Source of the DNA: Cupriavidus sp. EM10
GTDB taxonomy: Bacteria > Pseudomonadota > Gammaproteobacteria > Burkholderiales > Burkholderiaceae
Length of the DNA stretch: 64,000 nucleotides
Assembly: GCF_018729255.1 (NCBI RefSeq)
Contig: NZ_CP076060.1
Span: 2,914,001 to 2,978,000 of the forward strand
Reading direction: 5' to 3'
A program made the translations under genes and the position numbers. How positions within the stretch are numbered: position 1 is the stretch's first letter; each line of letters begins with the position of its first letter. The notes below the pieces were generated by a model. It searched no databases and had not been told where the DNA came from. It saw nothing but the letters and a program-made list of their open reading frames with translations. This document shows positions 51,262 to 61,211 of this stretch, piece after piece.

Positions 51262-54200
51262 ATGAAACCATCGCATCACCCCGTCTTCCAGCTGCGGCCG
51301 CTGGCGCTGGCCGTTCTTCTCGCACTGCCCTCGGCCAACGCCCAGATCGTTGCCGATTCCGGCGCCCCGCGCACGCAGCAACCCACCGTGCTGAGCGCGC
51401 CCAACGGGACGCCGCTGGTCAACATCCAGACACCCAGCGCGGCCGGCGTCTCGCGCAATACCTATGGCCAGTTCGACGTCGGCGGGAATGGCGCAATCCT
51501 GAACAACTCGCGCGCCAACGCGCAGACGCAGCTCGGTGGATGGGTGCAGGGCAACCCGTGGCTGGCAGGCGGCGAGGCGCGCGTAATTCTCAACGAGGTC
51601 AACGCAAGCCACCCCAGCCAGTTGCGCGGACCGATGGAAGTGGCGGGCGGTCGCGCCCAGGTGGTCATCGCCAATCCGGCCGGCATCACCTGCGACGGCT
51701 GCGGCTTCCTGAACGCCAATCGCGTGACGCTGACCACCGGCACGCCGATCCTGAACGGCGGCAACCTGGACGGCTATCGCGTGCAGCGCGGCATCGTGGA
51801 GGTCACCGGCGCGGGCATGGACAGCAGCCGCGCCGACTACACCGACATCATCGCGCGCGCCGTGCGGGTCAACGCCGGCCTGTGGGCCAGTTCGCTGCAG
51901 GTGACCACCGGCGCAAACGAGGTCGCTGCCAGCGATGGCGCGACGCAGCGCATCGCCGGCGCCGGCAGCGCACCCGGCTATGCACTTGATGTCAGCGCGC
52001 TGGGCGGCATGTACGCCGGCAAGATTGCGTTGGTAGGCACCGAGCATGGGCTGGGCATGCGCAACGCCGGCCATATCGGCGCTCAGGCCGGCGAACTCGC
52101 GGTCACCGTGGACGGCCGGCTCGAGAACACGGGCACGATGCAATCGCAGACGGACACGTGGATCGTCGCGGATGGGGGCCTGCGCAACGCCGGCACCATC
52201 AGCGCGGCACGCACGCTGCAGATCCGCACGCCGTCGGCCATCGACAACCAAGGCGGCACGCTGAACGCCCGGCGTCTCGACGCCGAAGCGGCCTCGCTGG
52301 ACAACCGGGGCGGAACCATCGCGCAGACCGGCCTGCAGGCGCTAACGTTGCAAGCCGGGACGCTGTCGAATCGCGACGGCGGACGGATCGGTGCCGTGGC
52401 GGCCGAGGACGATGGCGCGGAAGGCGTCAGCGATGATCAATCTCCTGGGTCAACCGGGGATGGCAGCCCGGATGGTGCGCAGGCCGGCGCCGGCGCAAGG
52501 CCAGATGTGCCGGCAGACGATGCCGGCGCGGCGCCGCCCGACGCGCCGCCTTCGCTGGCCGACGGTGTCGTTCGCATCGCAGGCCACCTCAACAATGAAG
52601 CCGGCCATATCCGCGCTGGCGGGGCGATCGACCTGCAAGCCGCCGCAGGGCTCGACAACGACGGCGGGCACGTAGCGCTGCGCAACTTGACGACGATTGG
52701 CGGCGATCTGCTCAATCGTGGCGGCGCATTGGCCATCGGCGCTGCGGCCATACTGCAGGCAGACCATCTTGCCAACGACAACGGCCAGTTTTCGGTGGGC
52801 GGCACGCTCGTCGTCTCGGCGGGGTCGCTCTCCAACCGGGGCGGCAAGCTGTTGCAAGGCGCCGCCGAAGACGGCTCGCTGCGGGTCGCGGACCAACTCG
52901 ACAACACGGGCGGCGTCATCGGCAGCAATGCCTCGCAGTTCATGGTGGATGCCGGCACGCTCGACAACCATGCCGGCCAGATCATCGCCGGCGCCGCGCT
53001 ATCGGCAACGGTCGGGCGGACGCTCGACAACGCGGGCGGCGAGATCATCGCCAACGGCGACGCATCCGTGCAGGCGGGCACCCTGTCCAACCGCGCGCAG
53101 GGCGTGATCGCGTCGGCTTCCGGCAACCTCTCGCTGGCGGCCCAAGGCACAGTCGATAACGAAGACGGCACGCTTCAGGCGCAGGGCCAGCTTGCCGTGG
53201 CCGGTGCCGGTCTGTCGAACGCGCGAGGTGCCATCGTGGGCGCGCACGCGTCGATCGACACGCAAGGCCACGCGCTCGACAACACCGACGGAGCGCTCGC
53301 GGCCACGGATGGCACATTGCGCATCCGCGCCGGGGCGCTGAACAATGCCGGGCGGATGCAATCGGCCGGGGCGCTGACCGTCGAGGCCAGCGACATCGAC
53401 AACCAGGGCGAGATCGCGGCCGCCGGAACGGCTGAACTCGCGACTACCGGTGCGCTGCGTAATCGCGGCAAGGTGCAAGCCAGTGAACTGGACCTGCGCG
53501 CGCAATCGATCGACAACACGGCCACCGGCGAAATCACTGGCGAACGCACGCGCCTTACCGCCAGCGCCACCCTGACGAACCGCGGACTGATCGACGGCGC
53601 CAGCACGCGCATCGGTGCGCACACGCTGGACAACGCGGGCAGCGGACGGCTGTACGGCGACCATCTGGCCATCCAGGCCGACACCTTGCACAACCGTGAA
53701 GAGGCGCCGGATGGCCAGGTCAGCGCGGCCACCATCGCCGCCCGTGAACGGCTGGACATCGGCGCAAGGCAACTGGTCAACCGCGAGCAGGCGCTGATCT
53801 TCAGCGCGGGCGCGGAAGACGATGCACTCAATATCGGCGGATCGCTCGATGTGGACGGACACGCCACAGGCCGCGCGGAACACGTACGCAACGCCAGCGC
53901 GACCATCGAATCGCTGGGCGGCCTGACCCTGAGCGCTGGGCTGCTCCAAAACACCAACACCCATTTCGCCACCGAACGGGTGCAGGTCAAGGGGCCCACG
54001 CGTAACCAGACGATCCAGCCCCGGGGGAATCCCGACCAGTACGACGCCAGCGAATTCACGTGGGAAAACTGGAGCAAGGCCGGACGCTATCGCGCCAAGG
54101 ATGGCAGCGAAGTCACAGCCTGGACACAGTACGACATCACCTCGACCGAACATGAGGATCGCGTTACGCAAAGCGCGCCGGCCATCATTCGCTCGGGCGG

Positions 54201-57200
54201 GGCGATGTGGCTCGATGGCGACGAGCTGGTCAACGACAAAAGCCAGATCCTTGCCGGCGGCGCCCTGACAGGCACGCTTGACCGGCTGCAGACGCTCGAC
54301 GCCGAAGGCAAGCACGTCTTGCAGCGCGAAGGGACGAGCCGGTACAGCTATTCGAAATGGCGAGGCAGACTCAGGGGGCATCGGCGCTATTGGGACCCAC
54401 AGGTCGCCTACACGCCGGCCGACGTGGTGACGTCGATCAATCTGGGCGTGGCCGCTACACGCGAGCACGTCGGGCGCACGGATAGCGGTCGCACCATCGA
54501 CGACCGCCGCACGGACGGCCCCCGCCCCATCACCGAGATCCCGCTCGTTACCGGCGATGGACGCGGCGTGATCCGCACCGTGGCGCCCGGTACCGATATT
54601 CCCGCCAACACGCTGTTCCGGCCCGCGCCCGATTCTCGTGGCTACCTGATCGAGACCGATCCGCGCTTTGCCGACTATCGTCAGTGGCTGTCGTCGGACT
54701 ACCTGCTCGGGCAGCTCGGCATCGACCCGGCCAGTATCCAGAAGCGCCTCGGCGATGGCTTCCACGAGCAGCGGATGGTGCGCGAGCAGCTTGGGCTGCT
54801 GACCGGCCGGCGCTTTCTGGATGGCTATGCCAGCGACGAGGCCCAGTACCAGGCACTGCTTGCCAATGGCGTCACGGTCGCCCGGGAATGGAACCTGCGG
54901 CCGGGCGTGGCGCTGTCGGGCGAACAGATGGCGCAGCTGACCACCGACATCATCTGGCTGGTGGAACGCCCCGTCACGCTGCCGGACGGCACCACGGCCA
55001 CAGCGCTGGTGCCGCAGGTCTACGTCCGCACCCAGCCGGGCGATATCAAGGGCGACGGCACGCTGATTGCCGCCGATGTCGTAGACCTGCAGCTGGAGGA
55101 AGGTCGCAACACCGGCACCATCGCCGGGCGCACCGCGGTTCGCATCGACGCCAACAACCTGCGCAACCTTGGCGGACGCATCACCGGCGATGCCGTCGCG
55201 TTGCGGGCCCGGACCGATATCGACAATACCGGCGGCACCATCGATGCGAAATCGGCGCTCGATGTTCTGGCGAAGCGCGACCTGGCGCTTGCGTCGACCA
55301 CGCAAAGCGATGCCAAGGCTGCCGGCCGCAGCCAGTTCAGCCGGACCAATCTGGACCGCGTGGCCGGGCTCTACGTGACCGGCGAAGGCGGCACGCTGAC
55401 GGCGATGGCCGGGCGTGACGTTGTTCTCGACGGCGCCGAGATCGCCAACACCGGCCGAAATGGCCAAACCGTGATCGCAGCCGGACGCGACGTCAGCATG
55501 GGCACGGTCACGGTTGGCGAGCAGGCGGACAGCGTGCGCAATGCCGGCAACTACCTGAAGCAAGGCAGCACGCAGGAAGTGGGCACGTCGATCCGCACGA
55601 CTGGCGATGTAACCCTGTCGGCGGGCCGCGACCTGCTCGGGCGCGCCGCCACGGTGACAAGCGTCGAAGGCGCCGTCGTCGGGATCGCAGGACGCGATGC
55701 CAAGCTGATCGCCGGCGAGCGCACCAGCAACTTTGCGGAAGGACGGCAGCACAAGCACGGCGGATTGTTGGGCAGCTCATCGACCACAACGCGCGACAGC
55801 CTCGACGAAACGCGGGCCCAGGCAAGCACCTTCAGCGGCAACACGGTCCAGATCCATGCGGGGCGCGACATCGGGATCGTCGGCAGCAACGTGGTATCCG
55901 ACGCTGGCACCACGCTGGCGGCCAAGCGCGATGTCACGATCGCCGCTGCGCAGGAGACAGCGCGAGAGAACCACTTCAAGGAAACGAAGAAGACCGGTTT
56001 TCTCTACAGCGGCGGCGCCGCATTCACCATCGGCACGCAGCAGCAGAGCAACGATACGCGCAGCACCCGCACGTTCGCGGCGGCCTCCACGATCGGCTCG
56101 ACCCAGGGCAACGTGAACATCCGCGCGGGCAACGCGTATTCGCAGGAAGGCAGCCACCTGATGGCGCCGATCGGCGACATCGACGTGCGCGCCAGGACGG
56201 CGCACATCGGGGAGTCCAGGGAAACCAGCCACAGCACCGAGGAGAGCAAGTTCCGCCAGTCGGGCCTTACCGTGGCGGTGACCGCGCCCGTGATTTCCGC
56301 CATCCAGACCGCACAGCAAATGACGCGCGCAGCAAGCGGCACGTCGGACACGCGCATGCAGGTGCTGGCCGGCGCCACGACGGCGCTGGCGGCCAAGAAC
56401 ACCGCGGACGCCGTCGCCGCGGACCCGCAGACCGGCGGCGGGATAGGCATCTCGGTGACGGTGGGCGGCAGCCAGAGCCAGAGCCGCACCACCACCTCCA
56501 GCGACACCGCAGCCGGGTCGTCCGTGTCTGCCGGTGGCGATATCCGGCTCATCGCCACCGGCGCGGGCGCGGATTCCGACCTGACGATCCGCGGCGCCGA
56601 CATCAATGCTGGCGGCGATGTCCTGCTGAAGGCCGACGACAAGATCACGCTGCAGGCGGCGCGCAATGTCGAGGACCTCGACCGCAAGAGCAGCAGTGCA
56701 GGCGGCGGCGTGGGCCTGGCCATTCAGGTGGGCCAGGGTGGCGCGTCCTTTGGCGTGACCGCCAACGCCAGCGGATCGCGTGGCAAGGCCAACGGCACGG
56801 ATGTGACCTGGACCAACAGCCATGTCACGGCCGGCCGGGCGCTCACGATCGCATCGGGCGGCGATACCGTGCTCGAAGGTGCCGTGGCACGTGGCCACCG
56901 GATCGACGGAGATATCGGCGGCGATCTCAGGATTGCCAGTCTGCAGGACACGCACGACTACCGCAGCAAGGACCAGAGCGCCAGCGGCAGCGTGACGGTG
57001 GGCTTTGGCTTCTCGGGCAGCGCCAACGCCAGCCAGCAGAAGATCGACAGCAACTATGCCAGCGTGACCGAGCAGTCGGGCCTGAAGGCTGGCGACGGCG
57101 GCTTCGACGTACGGGTGGAACGCCACACCGCGCTGGACGGCGGCGTCATCGCTTCGACCAGGGGCGCCGTTGACGCAGGCCTGAACCGCCTCGACACCGG

Positions 57201-58953
57201 CACGATCACCGGTACCGACATCGAGAACCGCGCGGGATACCGTGCCAGCAGCGTAAGCATCGGCGGCGGCTTCGCGTCGAAAGGCGGCGGCAAGGCCAAA
57301 GGCGACGGCAACCAGGCCGCTTCGCCTCAGAACGGCGTGGGCACCAACCAGCAGGGCCAGGCGGCCACCGGCGGCAGCAAGGTGCCCGGCAGCGACCTGC
57401 CATCGTCAGGCGGCTTCAGCGCCGCCATGCCGGTGGCCATGGGCGCGAAGGGCCGGTCGAACAGCACCACCCGCAGCGGCATCAGCGAAGCCGAAGTCAC
57501 GATCCGCGACGCAGCGGGACAGCAGGCGCTCACGGGAAAATCCGCCGACGATGCGCTGGCAGCCCTGAACCGCGGCGTGTCGACCGAGGTGGACGGCACC
57601 AACGCGCTCAAGCCGATCTTCGACGAGAACAAGATCAAGGCCGGCTTCGAGATCGCCGCGGGGCTGCAGCGCGAGATGGGCACGTTCCTGAACAATCGGG
57701 CGAAGGAGGCAACGGCTGCCCAGCAGGAGCTTGATCGGGAACTCAAAAAACCGGAAGCCGAGCGCGATTCAACCCGGATGGCGGAGTTGAGCCAGGTGCT
57801 CAAGGACAACGCGACATGGGGCGTCGGTGGCACAGGCCGGATGATCGTCACGGCATTGGCTGCCGCTGCAGGGGGCAACGTCACTGGCAGCACGGCTGGG
57901 ATGCTGCAGGGCGCTGCGGTCAATTATCTGCAGGCGCTCGGCACGCAGCAGGTCAAGGAAATCGCCGACAACCTCGACAGCGATGCCGCAAGAGTGGCAT
58001 TGCACGGCATCGTGGCATGTGCAGGCGCGGCGGCACAGAGTCAGAGTTGTGGCGCCGGGGCGGCTGGGGCTGGCGCAAGCGTCGTACTGAACAACCTGCT
58101 CGACGGGCTCAACCGGACCGAAGCCGGCAGCCTGACGGCCGAAGAAAAGGAAGCCAGGTCAAATCTGGTTTCCGGGCTGGTGGCCGGTATCACCTCCGCC
58201 GTTGGGGGCGACGCCGCCGCAGCCGGTCTGGCGGCCAGGATCGAGACGGAAAACAACGCTGCATTCGTTCCCGTTGTCGTGGGTGCTGTGTGGCTAGCGG
58301 ACAAGGGGCTGACGACCTATGAAGCCTGGCAGGACGTCAAGGCGGTCCGGGACGGCACGAAGACGGTCGAGCAACTGGCGCAGGAGAAGGGAGAGGAGTA
58401 TGTAGTAGCGGTTGTCGCGGGCAACCTTGCCAGGTATGGCGTGAAGGTGGCCAAGCATGGCGGCAGGTGGGTGGCCGGAAAGCCGGATGATCTGGTCAAG
58501 GCTGAGACAGAGGCGTTGGACCGGATCGGGAAGGCGCCGAATGGGCCGGATCTGGCCGGAAAGGCGCCTAACTCGGTTCTGAATGAACAACTGGTCAGGG
58601 ATCTCGATGCTGGGAAGCTGCCGGGTAGGCCTATTGGACGCCCTGGAACTCCACGGGAAATGCCGGGTAGTTCGAATCCAAGCGCTACGGCAGAAGACTT
58701 CGCAGTCCGAGTGCTCGGACGCAAGCCTACTCAAGTTGAACTCGAGGCTGGGAAGCGAATGAACGGAGGCAATTGCAACGGGTGCTGGTCTGTTACCCCG
58801 GATGGAGGCAAGACGTTTATCTCTTATAGACCAGCGGGCAAAGCCAGCGAAGAAACCTTGTCTACTACCGCTACCGTAGAGATCAACTCCAAAGGCACCC
58901 GTAACAGCCTGAATTTTGGGAAAGAACTCAAGCTAAAATTTCCTGCAAACTGA
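51262..58953 (+). CDS. cdiA: CdiA/FhaB-type contact-dependent inhibition exoprotein
   Basis: A 2563-residue filamentous toxin carrier. Residues 1-27 are a signal peptide. The TPS secretion domain follows with VIANPAGITCDGCGFLNANR at about 136-155 (N138-P-A-G in place of NPNG). Then come FHA beta-helix repeats, an Ala/Pro/Asp-rich linker at 391-434, more repeats, a non-repeat block around 1025-1250 (likely receptor-binding region), a second FHA repeat region, and a pretoxin region (GTGRMIVTALAAAAGGN, HGIVACAGAAAQSQSCGAGA) ending in TENN at 2329-2332, the local form of the VENN boundary. The variable C-terminus (2333-2563) has a hydrophobic entry-like segment, a linker, and a last ~85-residue beta-rich domain (GNCNGCWSVTPDGGKTF) of unknown activity. 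DNA becomes AT-richer over the last ~250 bases, marking an exchanged toxin tip. Intact over 7.7 kb. Confidence 0.93.
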   Translation: MKPSHHPVFQLRPLALAVLLALPSANAQIVADSGAPRTQQPTVLSAPNGTPLVNIQTPSAAGVSRNTYGQFDVGGNGAILNNSRANAQTQLGGWVQGNPWLAGGEARVILNEVNASHPSQLRGPMEVAGGRAQVVIANPAGITCDGCGFLNANRVTLTTGTPILNGGNLDGYRVQRGIVEVTGAGMDSSRADYTDIIARAVRVNAGLWASSLQVTTGANEVAASDGATQRIAGAGSAPGYALDVSALGGMYAGKIALVGTEHGLGMRNAGHIGAQAGELAVTVDGRLENTGTMQSQTDTWIVADGGLRNAGTISAARTLQIRTPSAIDNQGGTLNARRLDAEAASLDNRGGTIAQTGLQALTLQAGTLSNRDGGRIGAVAAEDDGAEGVSDDQSPGSTGDGSPDGAQAGAGARPDVPADDAGAAPPDAPPSLADGVVRIAGHLNNEAGHIRAGGAIDLQAAAGLDNDGGHVALRNLTTIGGDLLNRGGALAIGAAAILQADHLANDNGQFSVGGTLVVSAGSLSNRGGKLLQGAAEDGSLRVADQLDNTGGVIGSNASQFMVDAGTLDNHAGQIIAGAALSATVGRTLDNAGGEIIANGDASVQAGTLSNRAQGVIASASGNLSLAAQGTVDNEDGTLQAQGQLAVAGAGLSNARGAIVGAHASIDTQGHALDNTDGALAATDGTLRIRAGALNNAGRMQSAGALTVEASDIDNQGEIAAAGTAELATTGALRNRGKVQASELDLRAQSIDNTATGEITGERTRLTASATLTNRGLIDGASTRIGAHTLDNAGSGRLYGDHLAIQADTLHNREEAPDGQVSAATIAARERLDIGARQLVNREQALIFSAGAEDDALNIGGSLDVDGHATGRAEHVRNASATIESLGGLTLSAGLLQNTNTHFATERVQVKGPTRNQTIQPRGNPDQYDASEFTWENWSKAGRYRAKDGSEVTAWTQYDITSTEHEDRVTQSAPAIIRSGGAMWLDGDELVNDKSQILAGGALTGTLDRLQTLDAEGKHVLQREGTSRYSYSKWRGRLRGHRRYWDPQVAYTPADVVTSINLGVAATREHVGRTDSGRTIDDRRTDGPRPITEIPLVTGDGRGVIRTVAPGTDIPANTLFRPAPDSRGYLIETDPRFADYRQWLSSDYLLGQLGIDPASIQKRLGDGFHEQRMVREQLGLLTGRRFLDGYASDEAQYQALLANGVTVAREWNLRPGVALSGEQMAQLTTDIIWLVERPVTLPDGTTATALVPQVYVRTQPGDIKGDGTLIAADVVDLQLEEGRNTGTIAGRTAVRIDANNLRNLGGRITGDAVALRARTDIDNTGGTIDAKSALDVLAKRDLALASTTQSDAKAAGRSQFSRTNLDRVAGLYVTGEGGTLTAMAGRDVVLDGAEIANTGRNGQTVIAAGRDVSMGTVTVGEQADSVRNAGNYLKQGSTQEVGTSIRTTGDVTLSAGRDLLGRAATVTSVEGAVVGIAGRDAKLIAGERTSNFAEGRQHKHGGLLGSSSTTTRDSLDETRAQASTFSGNTVQIHAGRDIGIVGSNVVSDAGTTLAAKRDVTIAAAQETARENHFKETKKTGFLYSGGAAFTIGTQQQSNDTRSTRTFAAASTIGSTQGNVNIRAGNAYSQEGSHLMAPIGDIDVRARTAHIGESRETSHSTEESKFRQSGLTVAVTAPVISAIQTAQQMTRAASGTSDTRMQVLAGATTALAAKNTADAVAADPQTGGGIGISVTVGGSQSQSRTTTSSDTAAGSSVSAGGDIRLIATGAGADSDLTIRGADINAGGDVLLKADDKITLQAARNVEDLDRKSSSAGGGVGLAIQVGQGGASFGVTANASGSRGKANGTDVTWTNSHVTAGRALTIASGGDTVLEGAVARGHRIDGDIGGDLRIASLQDTHDYRSKDQSASGSVTVGFGFSGSANASQQKIDSNYASVTEQSGLKAGDGGFDVRVERHTALDGGVIASTRGAVDAGLNRLDTGTITGTDIENRAGYRASSVSIGGGFASKGGGKAKGDGNQAASPQNGVGTNQQGQAATGGSKVPGSDLPSSGGFSAAMPVAMGAKGRSNSTTRSGISEAEVTIRDAAGQQALTGKSADDALAALNRGVSTEVDGTNALKPIFDENKIKAGFEIAAGLQREMGTFLNNRAKEATAAQQELDRELKKPEAERDSTRMAELSQVLKDNATWGVGGTGRMIVTALAAAAGGNVTGSTAGMLQGAAVNYLQALGTQQVKEIADNLDSDAARVALHGIVACAGAAAQSQSCGAGAAGAGASVVLNNLLDGLNRTEAGSLTAEEKEARSNLVSGLVAGITSAVGGDAAAAGLAARIETENNAAFVPVVVGAVWLADKGLTTYEAWQDVKAVRDGTKTVEQLAQEKGEEYVVAVVAGNLARYGVKVAKHGGRWVAGKPDDLVKAETEALDRIGKAPNGPDLAGKAPNSVLNEQLVRDLDAGKLPGRPIGRPGTPREMPGSSNPSATAEDFAVRVLGRKPTQVELEAGKRMNGGNCNGCWSVTPDGGKTFISYRPAGKASEETLSTTATVEINSKGTRNSLNFGKELKLKFPAN

Positions 58954-58954
58954 T

Positions 58955-59427
58955 ATGAAAATTCCATCATCTTTTGCATTTGGAATGCAAACGTGGCTAG
59001 AAATCCTTGCAGATCACTGCTACTGCGCGCACGCATTCACAACTGGATTTGACGCAGAAAGCGATGCCGATTGCTGGCAAGTCGCTGTGGACACTATTCA
59101 AAGATTTCTGATGTGCGAATTAATCTACTCACCTCATATAACGGAATATTCCAATCAAGAAGAAATGCTTGCCTGTTTTAGAAAGTATACGATGGAACTA
59201 GCAGATAAATATCCGTTTTCTTGTTGCCCAGTAGAAATGAAGTGGTTTGAATTTGACCTATGCGGAACAGAATTTTGTCGCGAACTTCTGAGAAAACATG
59301 GATTATATCCATACTCCTCATCGTCCCCCGACGTACTTTGCCCCCATTTATTGAGGAACTGGAGGATCTATTCGAGAAGAACGGTGTCGGCTGGCGAGAC
59401 GCTCCACTCATAAAGATTCGCGGTTAA
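58955..59427 (+). CDS. cdiI: Candidate CDI immunity protein
   Basis: The ATG lies one base after the cdiA stop, the place of cdiI. The protein is acidic, has no signal peptide and is unusually rich in Cys (ten or more in ~130 residues); its DNA is far more AT-rich than the core genome. The literal frame stops at 59413, giving 152 residues ending RRTVSAGETLHS. If CCCCC at 59341-59345 had one more base, the end would read CPPFIEELEDLFEKNGVGWR and close with LIKIRG at 59427, giving 157 residues; this looks more like protein and matches the window's error pattern. No family was recognised. Function is inferred from position and composition. Confidence 0.7.
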
Positions 59428-59699
59428 TCGGCCGCTCCACCCGTCGTGCTGGGTGCAGCGGCAATTCACGCAGCACCGCCCGCAGCGGCATCAGCGGCGC
59501 GGCGGTCACGATCCGGGATGATAAGAATTGGAACCGCATACCCAACGCGCCCGAGAACCACTGGAGGATGCGAGATTCCGAGGCCGTGGGCATTTTTCGG
59601 GTTCATCGACGATTTCCGGCAAAGACTGATAAACCAACGGCAGATTTCGGGCCACAACTAGTCGTTCGACATCGACACAAACACCTCGCAATCAGATGA
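59424..59699 (+). pseudogene. Displaced CdiA C-terminal fragment (orphan module)
   Basis: An open stretch without a start codon encodes GNSRSTARSGISGAAVTIRD. It matches, at DNA and protein level, the cdiA segment at about 57460-57515 (GRSNSTTRSGISEAEVTIRD), which lies ahead of the pretoxin region. It then runs on into unrelated sequence (KNWNRIPNAPENHWRMRDSE) and stops at 59697-59699, overlapping the ATG of the next gene. Such start-less cdiA fragments downstream of a cdi operon are typical orphan toxin modules and serve as recombination donors. Confidence 0.65.
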
Positions 59700-61126
59700 A
59701 TCCCTCGTCCAGGAAACTAGCCATTTCTGAAAAGAAACTCCGCGGTATTCCCCGTCGGCTCCGCGCCATCCAACGATGGCCCGATAAACTCTCCGACTGC
59801 GTTCCAGTCGACGTCTGGAATTCGAATGAGCCTTATTGGAATTGGAAGATCCCGGTGCTGTCCAGCCTTGTTCTCGGACGATATGCAATCCGCGACGTAT
59901 TTCTCGACATTCAGTTACAAGGACGCCTCACTAGCGCAGCATCTTTTGACGCAGAATTAATCAGGAACGCATTGCGCTTGCACCCGACGGAGCGCCGCGA
60001 TTTGGCAATCCGTTTGTTGAGGGTGAAATGCAAAACGTACCCGGTTTCGCAAGACGATCTGGATGTCTTGTTCAAGCTCTATTGGCGCGGCCTGAAGGCG
60101 GAGTTGCAACGGGTTCCCCGCGCATCGACATCGGCCGAGCAGATTGAGGCTGCAAAATTCTCGATCGTGAGAGAAATTTATCGATACCTGGCCGATCATC
60201 CGGTCGACTTGGAGCATTTCATTCGCGAGGAGGCTAGCGGCAGGGAGTTTAGCTATAGCGATATTTCATGTCTCGTTGAACGGATAATCGAAGCCGCCCC
60301 ATCTCGACTCGATGCCCACACGGTTGCCGCCGTTTTTGAGCTGAGGCCCGGGAAAACCGCTTTTGAAAGTCGGATGCGCCTTAAATCCGAGAAATGGCAA
60401 GCCTTCCTGAGAAGACACTATTCTTCTGAAGCAATGCCGGCGCTGATTCGGAGTCAGTTGGAAGGGTACGAAAGCCCGTTGCCCTTTCGCGAGATTCACA
60501 TCCGCAGGGCCGTAACATGGACCACAAATGGGAAATCGCGCACGTCACTAGAAGACGAGACCTGCATTGCCCAGGAGGGCACACTGGTCCGCTGCGTCGG
60601 CGACCACTTTGTCGAGGGTATTGAGCCACGTTACATGACCAATGTATACTTTGGCGCTCCACTGCCCTGGATCTACAAAACCCATGACGACTTTGCCGGG
60701 CTACCCGCTCAGCACCCCACATTCATGGCGCTGGCGGCCGGTGCCAAGCTGCCACAGCGAATCTCCCCAAACAGCGAATTCGCATTTCGCACAGTACAGT
60801 GGTCCACAAGTCCTGGAAATATCAAGCGGCACCAGTCGATCATTTGCCGTAGCGGCGCCCGGTACGCCGCTAACCAGATACACGCCGATCTGCCTGGTAT
60901 GGCGATCGATCTGGACTGCACCGTCAAAGAAGATGGCAAGGTCGTCGAATCGCAGACGCTAGCCTATCTTGAGGATCTCGGCGTCGTGACCTATCTGAAG
61001 ATAACTACACCGGACTCGACTACCGCTTTGTCAATCCTCGCGTTCTCTATGGACAAGGTTGAAGCTGCGCCGGAACAAAAGATTACTGCCCCATCCGGCA
61101 GCCGCCAGGCCGAACAATTGCCTTAG
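59696..61126 (+). CDS. Unknown protein in the CDI island
   Basis: A 476-residue protein of no recognised family, with no signal peptide and no membrane segment. The first ~60 residues are basic ([20 protein letters not shown]), the middle is helical with charged segments ([19 protein letters not shown]), and the last ~200 residues look beta-rich ([20 protein letters not shown]). Its ATG overlaps the stop of the displaced CdiA fragment (ATGA), as a downstream partner of an orphan toxin would. At 476 residues it is large for an immunity protein, so an effector, modifier or cargo role is as likely. Codon use is AT-richer than the core genome, indicating transfer. It converges with mnmA, 85 bases away. 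Confidence 0.6.
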   Translation: MNPSSRKLAISEKKLRGIPRRLRAIQRWPDKLSDCVPVDVWNSNEPYWNWKIPVLSSLVLGRYAIRDVFLDIQLQGRLTSAASFDAELIRNALRLHPTERRDLAIRLLRVKCKTYPVSQDDLDVLFKLYWRGLKAELQRVPRASTSAEQIEAAKFSIVREIYRYLADHPVDLEHFIREEASGREFSYSDISCLVERIIEAAPSRLDAHTVAAVFELRPGKTAFESRMRLKSEKWQAFLRRHYSSEAMPALIRSQLEGYESPLPFREIHIRRAVTWTTNGKSRTSLEDETCIAQEGTLVRCVGDHFVEGIEPRYMTNVYFGAPLPWIYKTHDDFAGLPAQHPTFMALAAGAKLPQRISPNSEFAFRTVQWSTSPGNIKRHQSIICRSGARYAANQIHADLPGMAIDLDCTVKEDGKVVESQTLAYLEDLGVVTYLKITTPDSTTALSILAFSMDKVEAAPEQKITAPSGSRQAEQLP

Positions 61127-61211
61127 TTGCTTTTGGCGCCATGCTGGGTCGGTAGCTTCCTTTTGCGGAACGGCGCGAAATGGGACGGCCCGGCGATACG
61201 CTTCCCGACCC

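Noticed and set aside
52200..54000. DNA tandem repeats in cdiA as a separate repeat element
   Set aside because: The repetition is at protein level (degenerate FHA beta-helix repeats) with diverged codons, so it is part of the gene product and not a DNA repeat.
52999..55758. 919-residue open frame antisense to cdiA
   Set aside because: It mirrors the repeated high-GC coding of cdiA, is His/Arg/Gly-rich with no domain or ribosome-binding site. cdiA is intact on the other strand.
61031..61211. MnmA with a ~60-residue C-terminal extension overlapping the convergent gene
   Set aside because: The extension begins right after the family end CLGGG and has no similarity. One more base in the C-run at 61224-61228 gives the normal end CLGGGIIR and a stop at 61212.
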